From positions 930,001 through 994,000 of the forward strand of contig CP034928.1 of NCBI GenBank assembly GCA_004102645.1: DNA of 64,000 bases. Reading direction: 5' to 3'. Positions 48,301 to 57,087 of this stretch are shown in pieces; position 1 is the stretch's first letter, and each line of letters begins with the position of its first letter. The stretch comes from Candidatus Bipolaricaulis sibiricus. GTDB lineage: Bacteria; Bipolaricaulota; Bipolaricaulia; Bipolaricaulales; Bipolaricaulaceae. Below the pieces are notes generated by a model. The model worked only from the letters and a program-made list of their open reading frames with translations, did no database searches and had not been told where the DNA came from. A program made the translations under genes and the position numbers.

Positions 48301-50662
48301 TCAGAACAAAGACGGCATCTGGAACAACTACCAGATCGGGAACAGCACGCTCCAAGGTTGGGGCGAGACCTGCGCCTGTAACCCCGATTCCGACGGCGAC
48401 GGACTCCAGGACGGAGAGGAGGAGGGCCTGCTCGGCCGGACAGCCACGCCGCAAGGCGTGTCCACGGTCCTTCCCATGGGGACAAGCACGCCGCTTCCAG
48501 GCTACATCGTCCTCGCCGGTAGCATGCGCGGGACTGGGAATGATCTGCTCGCGCCGTACGTCTTTGCCCCGATGGCAGGCCCGTCGCTGCCCCAGACGGT
48601 GCCAGCGTTGGATACGGACTCGGACAACGACGGGCTCTCGGATCGGGAAGAGGTGAACGTCACCGGCACTGACCCGCTGGATGCGGACACGGACAGCGAC
48701 ACTCTGGCCGACGCTGATGAGCTCGTCGCCGTCAGCGGTACCTGGCCGAACCGTCAGTTCGACCAGGTGAGCAGCCCGTTCAGCACAAACACGGACGGGG
48801 ACCACCTGTTCGACCCACAGGAGTTCGCGGGCAGCGGCCTTAGGGCGCTGGCTGGGGGTCTCGGCGGCACGCGCGATCTCGCTTGCCCGTACGTGAACGA
48901 TGCGGACTCGGACGACGATGGCATTCAGGACGGTGCGGTCGTCTCGCGCACGGTCACAGCGGCCGGCGTCACGTTCATCTGGAACCACTACGAGGACTTC
49001 GGGGACATCGCCGGAGCCTCCGTGGCGTGGCCCGGCGCTGTGCGCACGGTGGTCACCCCGGCCGGCGGCGAACAGAACGACGATGCGGTCTGCAACCTCT
49101 GCGATACTGATTCAGACGGAGATGGCCTCCTCGACGGCGAGGAGGCTGCGATCGGTACCGACCCCGGCGACTGGGACACGGACGACGATGGCCGCAATGA
49201 CTGGCACGAGGTCACGGGCGGTGGGCCGATCCCCACGGACCCGTTCGATCCCGACACGGATGATGACGGGCTCTTGGACTCGGCCGAAGTGTTCGGGTCG
49301 AACCCCACCAACCCCGTCAACTGCGACACGGACGGTGACGGTCTGTGCGACGGAGGAAACCGCACGCCGTACATGACGAGCGGCCATCCCAGCGTGCTTG
49401 TGAACCCCCGGTGCCTGAACGGGATCGGCGGCCACCCCAACCCGCTCGGGATCGGCGAGGATGAGGACGGCGAAGGGGATTGGGACTCGGCGATCGAGAC
49501 GGACCCCAACAACCCGGACACCGACGGCGACGCCGTCGGTGACGGCATCGAGGTTCTCGGATTCTCCGTCAACCGCCAGCACCTGATCCCCACCCACGAC
49601 TCGTTCGGCAGGCCGATCTTGGTCATCTACCCTTCGCTCGGCTGCATGGACCCGCTGAACCCTGATACGGATGGGGACGGCCTCCTCGACGGGGAAGAAG
49701 ACCTAAACCACGACGGACACTTCGACTTCCACCCGGGCGACATCGACATCGTCAACTACCCCCATGGGCCGTTCGCCTTCACCCGGCTCATCGAAACCAA
49801 CCCCTGCAGTCCCGACACGGACGGAGATGGGCTTGACGACTGGGAGGAACGCTACGGACTCCGCAAGTCCACGGGCCACGCCTTCTCCCCCACGAACCCG
49901 CTCGATCACGATACGGACAATGATTGGCTCCTCGACGGAGAGGAGATCGACTGGGTCTGTACGGAGATGTTCGTGTACGTGGACCCGCTGCGGGAGACGC
50001 TCTACGCCCTCGGCGACCAGGGCCTATCCCCCGAGGACATCCAGTTCGCCCTCCTCCAGGAGGGGATCGAACTCACACTGGGCGCGATCACGAACGTCCT
50101 CCACGAGCAGCGGTTCGATGTTCGGTTCGTCCAGTTCCTCGATCCGACGAACCGGGACTCCGACTCCGACGGGTTCATCGACGGGCTGGATCCGGATGCG
50201 TGCAATTCTCAGCCCATCCCGATCGTCGGACCTGTGGTGCGGACCCCCGTTGACTCCGATGGCGATGGGTTCTCGGACGACGACGAGATCGCCGCAGGTA
50301 CTGACCGCCTTGACCCAACCAGCTTCCCGCACGCGTTCACGGCGGACCTGGACCTCAACGACGTGGAGAACGACCGACTGTGGCTCACGGACAGCACCGG
50401 CGACGGAACAGCGGACTACGTAACGATCGACTTCCACTCCAACATGGTCAGCGACGTTCGGCTGCAGATCCTGGCGCGCGACGTGGAACACGGGGACTTC
50501 AGCGCCACCGGCGCGGCCGACGACTGCCGCTACACGGTGTCCTACGCGGTGGTCCGGCTGCGGGGAGTTCAGGCGCGATGGATAACCCTTGTCATCTACG
50601 ATTACCGGTGTGACCTGAAGGTGAACCGGGTCGAGGCTCGGGAGCCGACAGCCCCCCGGTAG
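45371..50662 (+). CDS. Giant surface protein: five Ig-like domains and a thrombospondin type 3 calcium-repeat stalk
   Basis: A 1763-residue exported protein. The signal peptide is VGRRVLLALAVVFGLCWVGLG. Residues about 41-557 are five Ig-like bacterial domains (TTTTLVSNANPSAYGQSVTF-type starts; GTVTF and ADYSG/ATYAGD strands) joined by short basic linkers (VNKRQ, IVKRA, QRRP). Residues about 573-647 are an unusual hydrophobic helical stretch (ITALVLDVIPDGVIVGGLIV). Residues about 648-1644 hold more than twenty DxDxDGxxD repeats (DTDGDGLSD, DSDNDGLSD) like thrombospondin type 3 calcium-binding repeats. A C-terminal beta domain (about 1655-1763) closes it. ATG 45371 is chosen for its GGGAGG upstream. 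Adhesion or a surface layer is inferred. Long open frames on the other strand are shadows of the GAC-rich repeats. Confidence 0.9.
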   Translation: MARFPARGRRMRHHSGERVGRRVLLALAVVFGLCWVGLGQTPTTTTLVSNANPSAYGQSVTFTATVTPVPDGGTVTFKNGGVPISPPVLVNTTNGQAQFATSSLSTGVHSITADYSGTANFSPSTSAPLNQTVNKRQTTTLVMGSDTALVVGDTVTVTVRVVDTSPGETSMPTGNVTVSVSPVGQGTPTSWSRTLVAADAGQFTFTYTPSSAATTPHTFTATYAGDTTHGGSSGSFAQGIVKRAADMHVSCSPTTAYIGQPVAVTVAVEDDTTVGTPSIPTGTITFDDGGKNGVFSSNTAPLTGGVCSVTYTPGAWDAGTTVIAATYSGSNVHAAAARGTNLQVLLRPTETTIEGSGQTLLVSQSGAYTVTVTDVAGVGTAPAPAGTLAYSSYLGADASITPTDTSAPDGGFTYRCLGLDGHAGIDTLYANYTANDGIHATSTGCYGQGIQRRPTITTLSNCTSTPTGVTCTATVAEDPGNAGTPSNIQGNLVRLDTGVQLCGGLSGMSPSCTFNLASTLPLVNVSVRYVPTDRVHLESTASQNVSRFDQFPPDPGDGSTGANCTDGCGTGGVNVAQMIFDLNAAEIALKTVKWGLDITALVLDVIPDGVIVGGLIVSTGVTIPYSDIAKAIVAGAGIALDIAIEAMDTDLDDDGIPDVLENSVTGTDYRKWDTDGDGLGDLDEIEAAGGYYGGSRRPNPNVADSDGDGLSDGDEDGLYRTNFCVVDTDCDGVGDGVEVNTWSNADPRNHSDPLIQDTDGDGLRDDREITAGCPFVNDDDSDDDGLQDGYEDRNRDGIITNTIGNSTTEGSGETHFCMWDTDGDGLSDGEEEALFGAGPITAITRSGAVITVAALDDDSDNDGLSDWEEVNVTGTNPLHWDTDRDGLSDADELTATGGAWPKRTFRQVSDPLTPDTDNDGLSDYVEWTARGHAYPGTRLGDPSSPYFRGLGGDDDTICPFVHNPDSDSDGLLDGHEDQNKDGIWNNYQIGNSTLQGWGETCACNPDSDGDGLQDGEEEGLLGRTATPQGVSTVLPMGTSTPLPGYIVLAGSMRGTGNDLLAPYVFAPMAGPSLPQTVPALDTDSDNDGLSDREEVNVTGTDPLDADTDSDTLADADELVAVSGTWPNRQFDQVSSPFSTNTDGDHLFDPQEFAGSGLRALAGGLGGTRDLACPYVNDADSDDDGIQDGAVVSRTVTAAGVTFIWNHYEDFGDIAGASVAWPGAVRTVVTPAGGEQNDDAVCNLCDTDSDGDGLLDGEEAAIGTDPGDWDTDDDGRNDWHEVTGGGPIPTDPFDPDTDDDGLLDSAEVFGSNPTNPVNCDTDGDGLCDGGNRTPYMTSGHPSVLVNPRCLNGIGGHPNPLGIGEDEDGEGDWDSAIETDPNNPDTDGDAVGDGIEVLGFSVNRQHLIPTHDSFGRPILVIYPSLGCMDPLNPDTDGDGLLDGEEDLNHDGHFDFHPGDIDIVNYPHGPFAFTRLIETNPCSPDTDGDGLDDWEERYGLRKSTGHAFSPTNPLDHDTDNDWLLDGEEIDWVCTEMFVYVDPLRETLYALGDQGLSPEDIQFALLQEGIELTLGAITNVLHEQRFDVRFVQFLDPTNRDSDSDGFIDGLDPDACNSQPIPIVGPVVRTPVDSDGDGFSDDDEIAAGTDRLDPTSFPHAFTADLDLNDVENDRLWLTDSTGDGTADYVTIDFHSNMVSDVRLQILARDVEHGDFSATGAADDCRYTVSYAVVRLRGVQARWITLVIYDYRCDLKVNRVEAREPTAPR

Positions 50663-50673
50663 GTGGCGAGCGA

Positions 50674-50703
50674 CAGGGCCCTGGAGGTTCGCCCAGGGCC
50701 CTG
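50674..50703 (+). terminator. Hairpin after the giant surface-protein gene
   Basis: CAGGGCCCTGG (50674-50684) and CCAGGGCCCTG (50693-50703) form a perfect 11-bp stem with an 8-nt loop, 11 nt after the stop codon. There is no T run, so termination may be of the hairpin-only type or Rho-assisted. Confidence 0.6.
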
Positions 50704-51201
50704 CACCTCATCGCCGCACACGAACTCTGGCGCGGCCATCGGTGCGGTCACCAGGGGCCGTGTGCGTTCGCGTCAGCAAGAGCGCGGGAGCGGCAACGGC
50801 CACCCTCCAGCGCCAGAAGACGCCGGCTGGAAGGACGCACTGTCCAACGTAGCCGTCTCCAGCCGAGTAGATCGCGCGGTCGATGGTCAGTCGCGAGCTG
50901 GCGCGAACGATGCCGTACTCATACAGTGTGATGAGATCGTGAACCCTTTGCCCCTCGCCGAGCGTGCCGGGGGCAGGTCATCGGACCGAGACGCAGACTG
51001 CAGGCGCCCTGGTCGCGGCCGGTCCCGTGAAGCCGATCCCTAGCCCCTGAGGGAAGATCGGGGACCAGTCCACGGGATGCCCGAGGCCACAGCTGAGGGC
51101 GGGATTGGAGAACTGCCGGACGAACGCGAGACCGTTGCGCAACACGTTCTCGCCCGTTGGCTGAACACCCTTCCCCGAGCGGACCCCATGGGCTCGACGG
51201 G

Positions 51202-51527
51202 TTACTCGGCCAGTCCGCAGCAAGCCCCGCCCCCGACGGCCCCATCTCCCACGAACATCGCCAGCACGGGGACCGACACGTCACCATGTCCGAACAGATC
51301 CTCTAGCTCATCGAGGCGTACGCGTCCCTCGCCAGACGGAAGCCGGAAGCGGTGAACGAACAGCCCCGGGTAATCGACCTGTAGCTCGGCAAGCAACCGG
51401 CAGTCTCCGCGCACGTTGGCCAGCCCTCCACGTGGAAGCACACGAGCTCCAGAGCTGGAGGAGGCACTCCAGAGGACTGCGCCAAGGAGGCGATCTCCCC
51501 CACCGCGAGCGGTGTCAACGCGGCCAA
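51202..51527 (-). pseudogene. Frameshifted thioredoxin-fold protein fragment
   Basis: One frame reads PALELVCFHVEGWPTCAET, resembling the beta1 strand and redox motif of thioredoxin-like proteins but with Trp in place of the first Cys. The continuation CRLLAELQVDYPGLFVHRF, then DELEDLFGHGDVSVPVLAMFVGD (helix, strand and the cis-Pro VPV element) lies in another frame. The switch occurs near 51385-51405. Loss of one active-site Cys and the frame change point to a pseudogene; a sequencing error could explain the shift but not the Trp. Confidence 0.45.
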
Positions 51528-51776
51528 GTCAAGCCCCCTGGCCGTTCCCCAGCCGCCCCGGCGGTCGATCCCGTCACTCGGGAGATCACGCCAGGTGCGT
51601 CGCCGTGCCCATCTTCGCGGCGCACAAGCCTCTCGCGGACTCCGGACTCGATGTCGAACCGCCTACCCTCCACGATCCACGAGACCGCACACGGTCTGCC
51701 AGTCCACGCTCCACTCCTGTGTCGCACCCGCACCGGAAGAGTTGCGCACCACAGCTGGGATGAGCAGATGTGTTGT

Positions 51777-52202
51777 CTACGCAGGCGCGGGTACGAGGAT
51801 CTCCGGGCGGCTGCACTGTCGACCCGAGGTCTTCCCACGCAGGAATCGGTACTCGACGACGTCACCCGCCTTCAGCTTCTGGAACAGAACGTCACTCACC
51901 TCGACCCGCTCGGTGCGGATGACTGCCCCATCCACGATATCCACCGTCACGTAGAAGGTCTCCTCCTTGACGATGGTGGTCACCGTGGTCGTGCCGCCGG
52001 GGCTGCTGCCGGGACAGGTCGAACACCCACTGGACGGAACGGTGGTCGTGACGGCCTTCTCCCGAACCACGGTCGCCTTGTCGGTCACCGTGGCAGACAA
52101 GGTTACCAGCTGCGCATCTCGGCACTCGGAGACGACCACCGCTCCGACGGCAACGATCGCCCCCACGATTGCGAGGATGATGAACAAGTTGAACGGGTTC
52201 AT
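51777..52202 (-). CDS. Small membrane-anchored protein of unknown function
   Basis: A 141-residue protein with one N-terminal transmembrane helix (FNLFIILAIVGAIVAVGAVVV) and a mainly beta, Thr/Val-rich extracytoplasmic part (TTTVTTIVKEETFYVTVDIVDG). Cysteines at CRDAQ, GCSTCPG and RQCSRP could form disulfides. I do not recognise a family. ATG 52202 lies 6 nt after a TAACCT box with CTGGCA 18 bp further up, suggesting a leaderless message divergent from the helicase gene. Confidence 0.7.
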   Translation of the reverse strand: MNPFNLFIILAIVGAIVAVGAVVVSECRDAQLVTLSATVTDKATVVREKAVTTTVPSSGCSTCPGSSPGGTTTVTTIVKEETFYVTVDIVDGAVIRTERVEVSDVLFQKLKAGDVVEYRFLRGKTSGRQCSRPEILVPAPA

Positions 52203-52276
52203 GGGGCAAGGTTAGCCCCCGCGGCCGAGGGGTGCCAGGCCCGAGGTTGGGGGCGGGATGGGTACACTTCCCGTGC

Positions 52277-55195
52277 ATGGCGGACATCCTGGACGGGCTG
52301 ACGGAGGAGCAGCGCGAGGCGGTGGCCCACCGCGGCGGGCCCCTCCTCGTGTTGGCCGGTGTGGGAACAGGGAAGACCACGGTCATCACCCGTCGCATCG
52401 CCTACCTCATCGCCGAGGGGATCGTCGAGCGCCCGAGTCAGCTTCTCGTGTTCACGTTCTCCCACCAGGCCGCTGAGGAGATGCTCGACCGAGCCTTCGA
52501 CTGGATTCGGTACGCTGCACTCGACGCGTGGATCGCCACGTACCACGCGGTGTGCGAGCGCATTCTGCGCGAGAATGCACCGCTGGCGGGACTCCCCCCT
52601 GACTTCCGCGTGCTCGACGAGTGGGACCAGCGGGTGTTCCTCCTCGACCACCTCACCGAGCTGCCCACGCGAACGCTTCGTCCCCGCGCCCTCCGCCAGC
52701 CGCTGCGCTTCCTCTCGCCGCTCCTCTCGTTCATCGGGCGCGCAAAGGACGACGCGCTGTCGCCGGAGAGGTACCGCGCCTGGCTGAACGACGTCCAGGC
52801 ATCCCTTCCGGGTGACGAGGCCGACCTCCATCGCGAGCTCGCTGACCTGTACGCCGCATACCAGGAGCTCCTCAGCGCGGAAGGACTTGTGGATTTCGGG
52901 GACCTCATCGTGCGCGCAGTGCGCCTGCTCGAGAATCGGCCGGGTCTGCGTGCCGAGTATCATCGCCGCTTCCCCCACGTACTGGCCGACGAGTTTCAGG
53001 ACACCAGCCGCGCTGAGCTCCGACTGGTCGAACTTCTCGCGGGACACGGGAACGCGACCGCAGTAGGGGACGACGATCAGGCGATCTACGGGTTCCGCGG
53101 GGTCCCGTGGGACAACCTCCTCGCGTTCCTACGTGCTTTCCCCGCATCCAAGGTGGTGGTTCTGACCCGCAACTTCCGGTCCACTCAGCGGATCCTCGAT
53201 GCGTCCTCCCGTCTCATTCGTGCCAACGCATACCGTCTCGAGGCGCTGTCCCTACGGGGGGAGATCGCCTACTCGATCACCAAGGAGCTCACCTCGCCCC
53301 ATGGCCCGGGTGACGCGCCGATCCATCGGCACTTCCCGTCGGTGGAAGACGAGGCGGAGTTCGTGGCCCAGGAGATCGGCAGGCTCCATGGCTCCGGCAT
53401 TCCGTTTCGGGAGATCGCGCTTCTCTACCGGAACCGGTATCGCCCCGATCCGTACCTGCGGGCCCTGTCCGACGCGGGGATCCCGTGGACCCTGGCGGGG
53501 CGGTTCCGGGCCGGAATGTTCGACCAGGAAGTCATCCGCCTCCTGATGTCCTTCTTGCGAACACTGGCCGACCCCGGGGACAGCCAATCCCTCTACCACC
53601 TGCTCGGATCTCCGATCTACCGCCTGAGCGGGGAGGATCTGGCGTTCCTCACGTCACGATCACAGCGCGAACACCGTCCACTGCGGCAGGTCCTTGTCGA
53701 TGCGGTCGCCCGCTCATCCCTCAGTGCAGAGGGCCAGCAGATCGCCGAGCGGGCCCTTGCCGACCTCGCCGCGTGTGAGGCCCTCGCGCGGGGCAACCCA
53801 GCCGGCCGCGTGTTGTACGCGTTTCTCATGGAGCGGACCGGGTACCTCCAGGCGCTCGTCCACTCCGAGGACCCCGCAGCGGGGCGATCCGTCGAGCACA
53901 TCGCCGAGTTCTTCGAGCGCGTGGTGCATCGGTTCGAAGATGTGGCGCGCCACGATCGTGTTCCGTGGTTCGTGCGCTACGTCGACGAGCTGCGGGAGCT
54001 GGGGTGGAACCCGATGATCGGCGAGGCCGACCCGGGGGCAGATGCCGTGCAGGTAATGACGTTCCATCAGGCCAAGGGGATGGAATACGAAGCGGTGTTC
54101 CTCACCGGGCTGGTCGAGGACTTCTTCCCCGGGCGGATCACTCGCCCCACGTTCTCTCTCCCCCGCGGCCTAATCGGGGATGAGATGCCCGAGGACCGCG
54201 CGCACCTGGAGGAGCAGCGCCGGCTGTTCTACGTGGGGATGACCCGGGCCAAGCGGAGGCTCTACCTTCTCTCCGCCGATGACTACCGCCCGCCCGGGGA
54301 GGCGCCGCGCAAGCGGGCGGCGAAGATCTCTCGATTCGTCCTCGAAGCCCTGGGAGAGGAGAACCTCGGGCCACGCGTCTCCGAGGCAACAGCCCTGTTC
54401 CGGATTCGCCGCGAGGGGAAGGAGCCCACGCCCCCGGCAGTCGCCGTCGCCGGGGGCGGGCCGCTCCAGCTTTCATTCCGCCAGGTGGACGACTGGCTGA
54501 CGTGCCCGCTCAAGTACCGCTACGTTCACGTGTTGCGGGTACCGATCCGGCTTCACCCGATCGTGATTCTGGGGAACGCGGTCCATCAGGCGATTCAGGC
54601 CTACCATCTCGCCAAGGTTCAGGGCCGAACCCTCCCGTTCTCCGATCTCGACGGCGTGTTCCGCCATGCCTGGCGCTCGGAGGGGTTCCTGTCCGCCCAT
54701 CATGAGCAAGAGATGCTCGACCACGGTCTGGCTGCGCTGCGGTCGTTCTACGCGTTCGAGGAAGGCTCGGGGACCCAGCCCGCGTTCGTCGAGAAGTTCT
54801 TCGCCTTCGTGGAGGAGGAAGCCAAGGTCATCGGGTACTGGGACCGGGTGGATCGCGGGGAGAACGGGGCGGTCATCATCGATTACAAGACCTCCGACGT
54901 GGGCGAGGAGGCAGCGGATCGACGAGCAGCGGAGTCGCTGCAGCTCGCGATGTACGCCCTGGGCTACGAGCGAATGTTCGGCGAGCGGCCGCGCGAGGTC
55001 CAGCTGCGGTTCCTGACTCCAGGAGTGGTGGTGGGCCGCGCTACCCCGACCGACCGGATGGTGGGGCGGGCGCTCGAGGCCATTCACGATGCGGCAGCGG
55101 GGATCCGGTCAGGGGATTTCGCCGCACGGCCATCGTTCACCGCCTGCTCCTACTGCGCGTACCGCACGATCTGCCCGTCGGCGATGCCCCTGTGA
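52277..55195 (+). CDS. UvrD-type helicase fused to a RecB-like Fe-S nuclease
   Basis: A 972-residue single-chain helicase-nuclease. The superfamily 1A motor has Walker A GVGTGKTT (residues 28-35), LADEFQDTS, GDDDQAIYGFRG, VQVMTFHQAKGMEYEAVF and LFYVGMTRAKRRLYLL. The C-terminal PD-(D/E)XK domain starts near 730 with SFRQVDDWLTCPLKYRY; nuclease motifs are GNAVHQAIQ, DRVDRGENGAVIIDYKTSD and ESLQLAMYALG. Cys743 with Cys957, Cys960 and Cys966 (C-x2-C-x5-C) fits the iron-sulfur cluster of AddB/Cas4-type nucleases. It probably processes double-strand breaks. ATG 52277 lies 8 nt after a TACACT box. Confidence 0.9.
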   Translation: MADILDGLTEEQREAVAHRGGPLLVLAGVGTGKTTVITRRIAYLIAEGIVERPSQLLVFTFSHQAAEEMLDRAFDWIRYAALDAWIATYHAVCERILRENAPLAGLPPDFRVLDEWDQRVFLLDHLTELPTRTLRPRALRQPLRFLSPLLSFIGRAKDDALSPERYRAWLNDVQASLPGDEADLHRELADLYAAYQELLSAEGLVDFGDLIVRAVRLLENRPGLRAEYHRRFPHVLADEFQDTSRAELRLVELLAGHGNATAVGDDDQAIYGFRGVPWDNLLAFLRAFPASKVVVLTRNFRSTQRILDASSRLIRANAYRLEALSLRGEIAYSITKELTSPHGPGDAPIHRHFPSVEDEAEFVAQEIGRLHGSGIPFREIALLYRNRYRPDPYLRALSDAGIPWTLAGRFRAGMFDQEVIRLLMSFLRTLADPGDSQSLYHLLGSPIYRLSGEDLAFLTSRSQREHRPLRQVLVDAVARSSLSAEGQQIAERALADLAACEALARGNPAGRVLYAFLMERTGYLQALVHSEDPAAGRSVEHIAEFFERVVHRFEDVARHDRVPWFVRYVDELRELGWNPMIGEADPGADAVQVMTFHQAKGMEYEAVFLTGLVEDFFPGRITRPTFSLPRGLIGDEMPEDRAHLEEQRRLFYVGMTRAKRRLYLLSADDYRPPGEAPRKRAAKISRFVLEALGEENLGPRVSEATALFRIRREGKEPTPPAVAVAGGGPLQLSFRQVDDWLTCPLKYRYVHVLRVPIRLHPIVILGNAVHQAIQAYHLAKVQGRTLPFSDLDGVFRHAWRSEGFLSAHHEQEMLDHGLAALRSFYAFEEGSGTQPAFVEKFFAFVEEEAKVIGYWDRVDRGENGAVIIDYKTSDVGEEAADRRAAESLQLAMYALGYERMFGERPREVQLRFLTPGVVVGRATPTDRMVGRALEAIHDAAAGIRSGDFAARPSFTACSYCAYRTICPSAMPL

Positions 55196-55365
55196 GGCGC
55201 TGGCGTTCCCACTACAATCGGGCACGCGGCATCCCCACGCGGAGGGCGCAACCGGAGCTGCGGCCTGGCAGGTGGTGCAGGACCGGAACCCACAGGGTGC
55301 CACTGCTCAGGGCTGCCCCAGGCCTGCTCCGCGCGGGGTCCGACAGAGCACCAAAGGAGAGCAGC

Positions 55366-57087
55366 ATGCAGCGGGACAGGTGTGGCGAACTGCGGCGGGA
55401 GGCGGCGGGGCGGAAGGTCGTCCTCGCGGGTTGGGTCCATCGGGTGCGTGACCTTGGGGGAGTCACGTTCGTCGACCTCCGGGATGCCTCCGGGATCGTC
55501 CAGCTCGTCCTGCGCGACGCGGGAAGCGCCCACCTCGCCCGCGAGGACGTGATACGTGCCGTGGGCACGGTCCGCCCTCGCGAGGCCCCCAATCCAGCGC
55601 TACCGACCGGCGAAGTCGAGGTGGAGATCGAGTCCATCGAAGTACTTTCCCATGCCAAGGCCCTCCCGCTTGGCGTGGCCGACGAAGGCACGCCAAGCGA
55701 AGAGACGCGGCTTCGCTACCGCTACCTCGACCTTCGCAGGCCTCGAATGCAGCGCAACCTGCGCCTTCGCCACCGCACAGCGCTTGCGATGCGGCAGTAC
55801 CTCGACCGACACGGGTTCATCGAGGTCGAAACACCGATGCTGACGCGGTCAACACCTGAAGGGGCGAGGGACTTCCTCGTCCCGTCGCGCCTCGTCCGCG
55901 GCTCGTTCTACGCCCTCCCTCAGTCCCCCCAGCTGTTCAAGCAGATTCTGGTCACGTCCGGGGTGGAGCGGTACTTCCAGATCGTTCGCTGCTTCCGGGA
56001 CGAGGATCTCCGCGCCGACCGGCAGCCGGAGTTCACCCAGCTCGACCTCGAGATGGCGTTCCTCGAGGAACCTGAGGAGCTGTTCACCCTCCTTGAAGGT
56101 CTCGTGGCCCACGTGTTCAGCGAGGCGCTGGGGGTCGAGATCGGTCTCCCGCTGCCTCGGCTTCCCTATGCTGAGGCGATCGCGCGCTACGGGTCCGACA
56201 AGCCCGACCTCCGGTTCGGCATGGAGATCGCCGACGTGTCGGATGTCTTCGCTGGGGGGCCGTTCCGCGCATTCGCTGACGCTATCGCGGCTGGGGGCGC
56301 GGTGCGCGCCCTTCCTGTGACCGGAGGGTCAACGAAGTCACGGGGGGATCTGGCGAAGCTCGAGCCGGTTGCCAGGGAGCACGGCCTTCCCGGCCTGGCC
56401 TGGATCAAGCTCGGGGAGGAGATCAGCTCGTCGTTGGGGAAGCACGTCCCCGCCCCGGCGCTTCACGCGACGGCGGCGCGGGCCGGCGCCCGGCCGGGCG
56501 ACCTTGTCCTGCTCGCTGCGGGGAGGCCGGACACCGCGTCGACCGTCCTCGGCGATCTGCGCCTGCGGCTGGCCGGTGAGCTCGGCCTCATTCCCCGAGA
56601 ACGCTGGAGTCTCACCTGGATCGTCGATTTCCCCCTGTTCAAGGAAGGTGAAGGCCGACTCGAGTCGGAGCACCATCCGTTTACCGCCCCTCGGGACGAC
56701 GATCTGGAGCTTCTGGACACAACGCCGCTTCGGGTACGGGCCAAGTGCTACGACCTCGTGATGAACGGGGTGGAACTCGCCTCCGGCTCCATCCGAATTC
56801 ACCGTCGTGACCTCCAGGAGAGGATCTTTCGCCTTCTTGGCATCGACCCGGAGGAGGCTGAGCGCCGGTTCGGGTTCTTCCTCCGCGCCCTCGAGTACGG
56901 CGCGCCACCACACGGCGGGATCGCGTTCGGTCTGGATCGGTGGGTGATGATGATGGCTGGCGAAGACTCGATCCGCGAAGTAATCGCATTCCCCAAGACG
57001 ACGACCGGCTCCTGTCCCCTCACCGACGCCCCCTCCCCCGTCGATCACGAGCAGCTGAAGGAGCTCGGTCTCCGGCTGGAACCATGA
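55366..57087 (+). CDS. aspS: Aspartyl-tRNA synthetase
   Basis: A 573-residue bacterial-type class IIb synthetase. An N-terminal OB fold (VVLAGWVHRVRDLGGVTFVDLRD) binds the anticodon; motif 2 is CFRDEDLRADRQPEFTQLD; the GAD insertion domain lies in the middle; motif 3 is GGIAFGLDRWVMMMAG. It charges tRNA-Asp, and possibly tRNA-Asn where asparaginylation is indirect. ATG 55366 has AAGGAGAG upstream. A TACAAT box at 55213-55218 may be its -10 element, leaving a GC-rich leader of about 145 nt. The stop overlaps the next gene. Confidence 0.95.
   Translation: MQRDRCGELRREAAGRKVVLAGWVHRVRDLGGVTFVDLRDASGIVQLVLRDAGSAHLAREDVIRAVGTVRPREAPNPALPTGEVEVEIESIEVLSHAKALPLGVADEGTPSEETRLRYRYLDLRRPRMQRNLRLRHRTALAMRQYLDRHGFIEVETPMLTRSTPEGARDFLVPSRLVRGSFYALPQSPQLFKQILVTSGVERYFQIVRCFRDEDLRADRQPEFTQLDLEMAFLEEPEELFTLLEGLVAHVFSEALGVEIGLPLPRLPYAEAIARYGSDKPDLRFGMEIADVSDVFAGGPFRAFADAIAAGGAVRALPVTGGSTKSRGDLAKLEPVAREHGLPGLAWIKLGEEISSSLGKHVPAPALHATAARAGARPGDLVLLAAGRPDTASTVLGDLRLRLAGELGLIPRERWSLTWIVDFPLFKEGEGRLESEHHPFTAPRDDDLELLDTTPLRVRAKCYDLVMNGVELASGSIRIHRRDLQERIFRLLGIDPEEAERRFGFFLRALEYGAPPHGGIAFGLDRWVMMMAGEDSIREVIAFPKTTTGSCPLTDAPSPVDHEQLKELGLRLEP

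Larger units (their letters stand above)
50663..51776. other. Gene-poor region with decayed remnants
   Basis: About 1.1 kb between the giant gene and the small anchored protein. No intact gene is evident. Short minus-strand fragments look like decayed coding DNA, the best being thioredoxin-like (51202-51527). Another stretch around 50990-51150 on the minus strand (SCGLGHPVDWSPIFPQ) looks protein-like but I cannot assign it. Confidence 0.5.

Noticed and set aside
45683-50491. Long open frames on the minus strand and in the second plus frame across the TSP3 repeats
   Set aside because: The periodic GAC/GGC-rich repeat keeps other frames open; their products are low-complexity Val/Arg- or Ser/Thr-rich strings without domains.
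55196-55365. T-box or other riboswitch in the aspS leader
   Set aside because: GGGTGCCAC only loosely resembles the T-box antiterminator core, and no specifier domain or T-tract terminator could be drawn.
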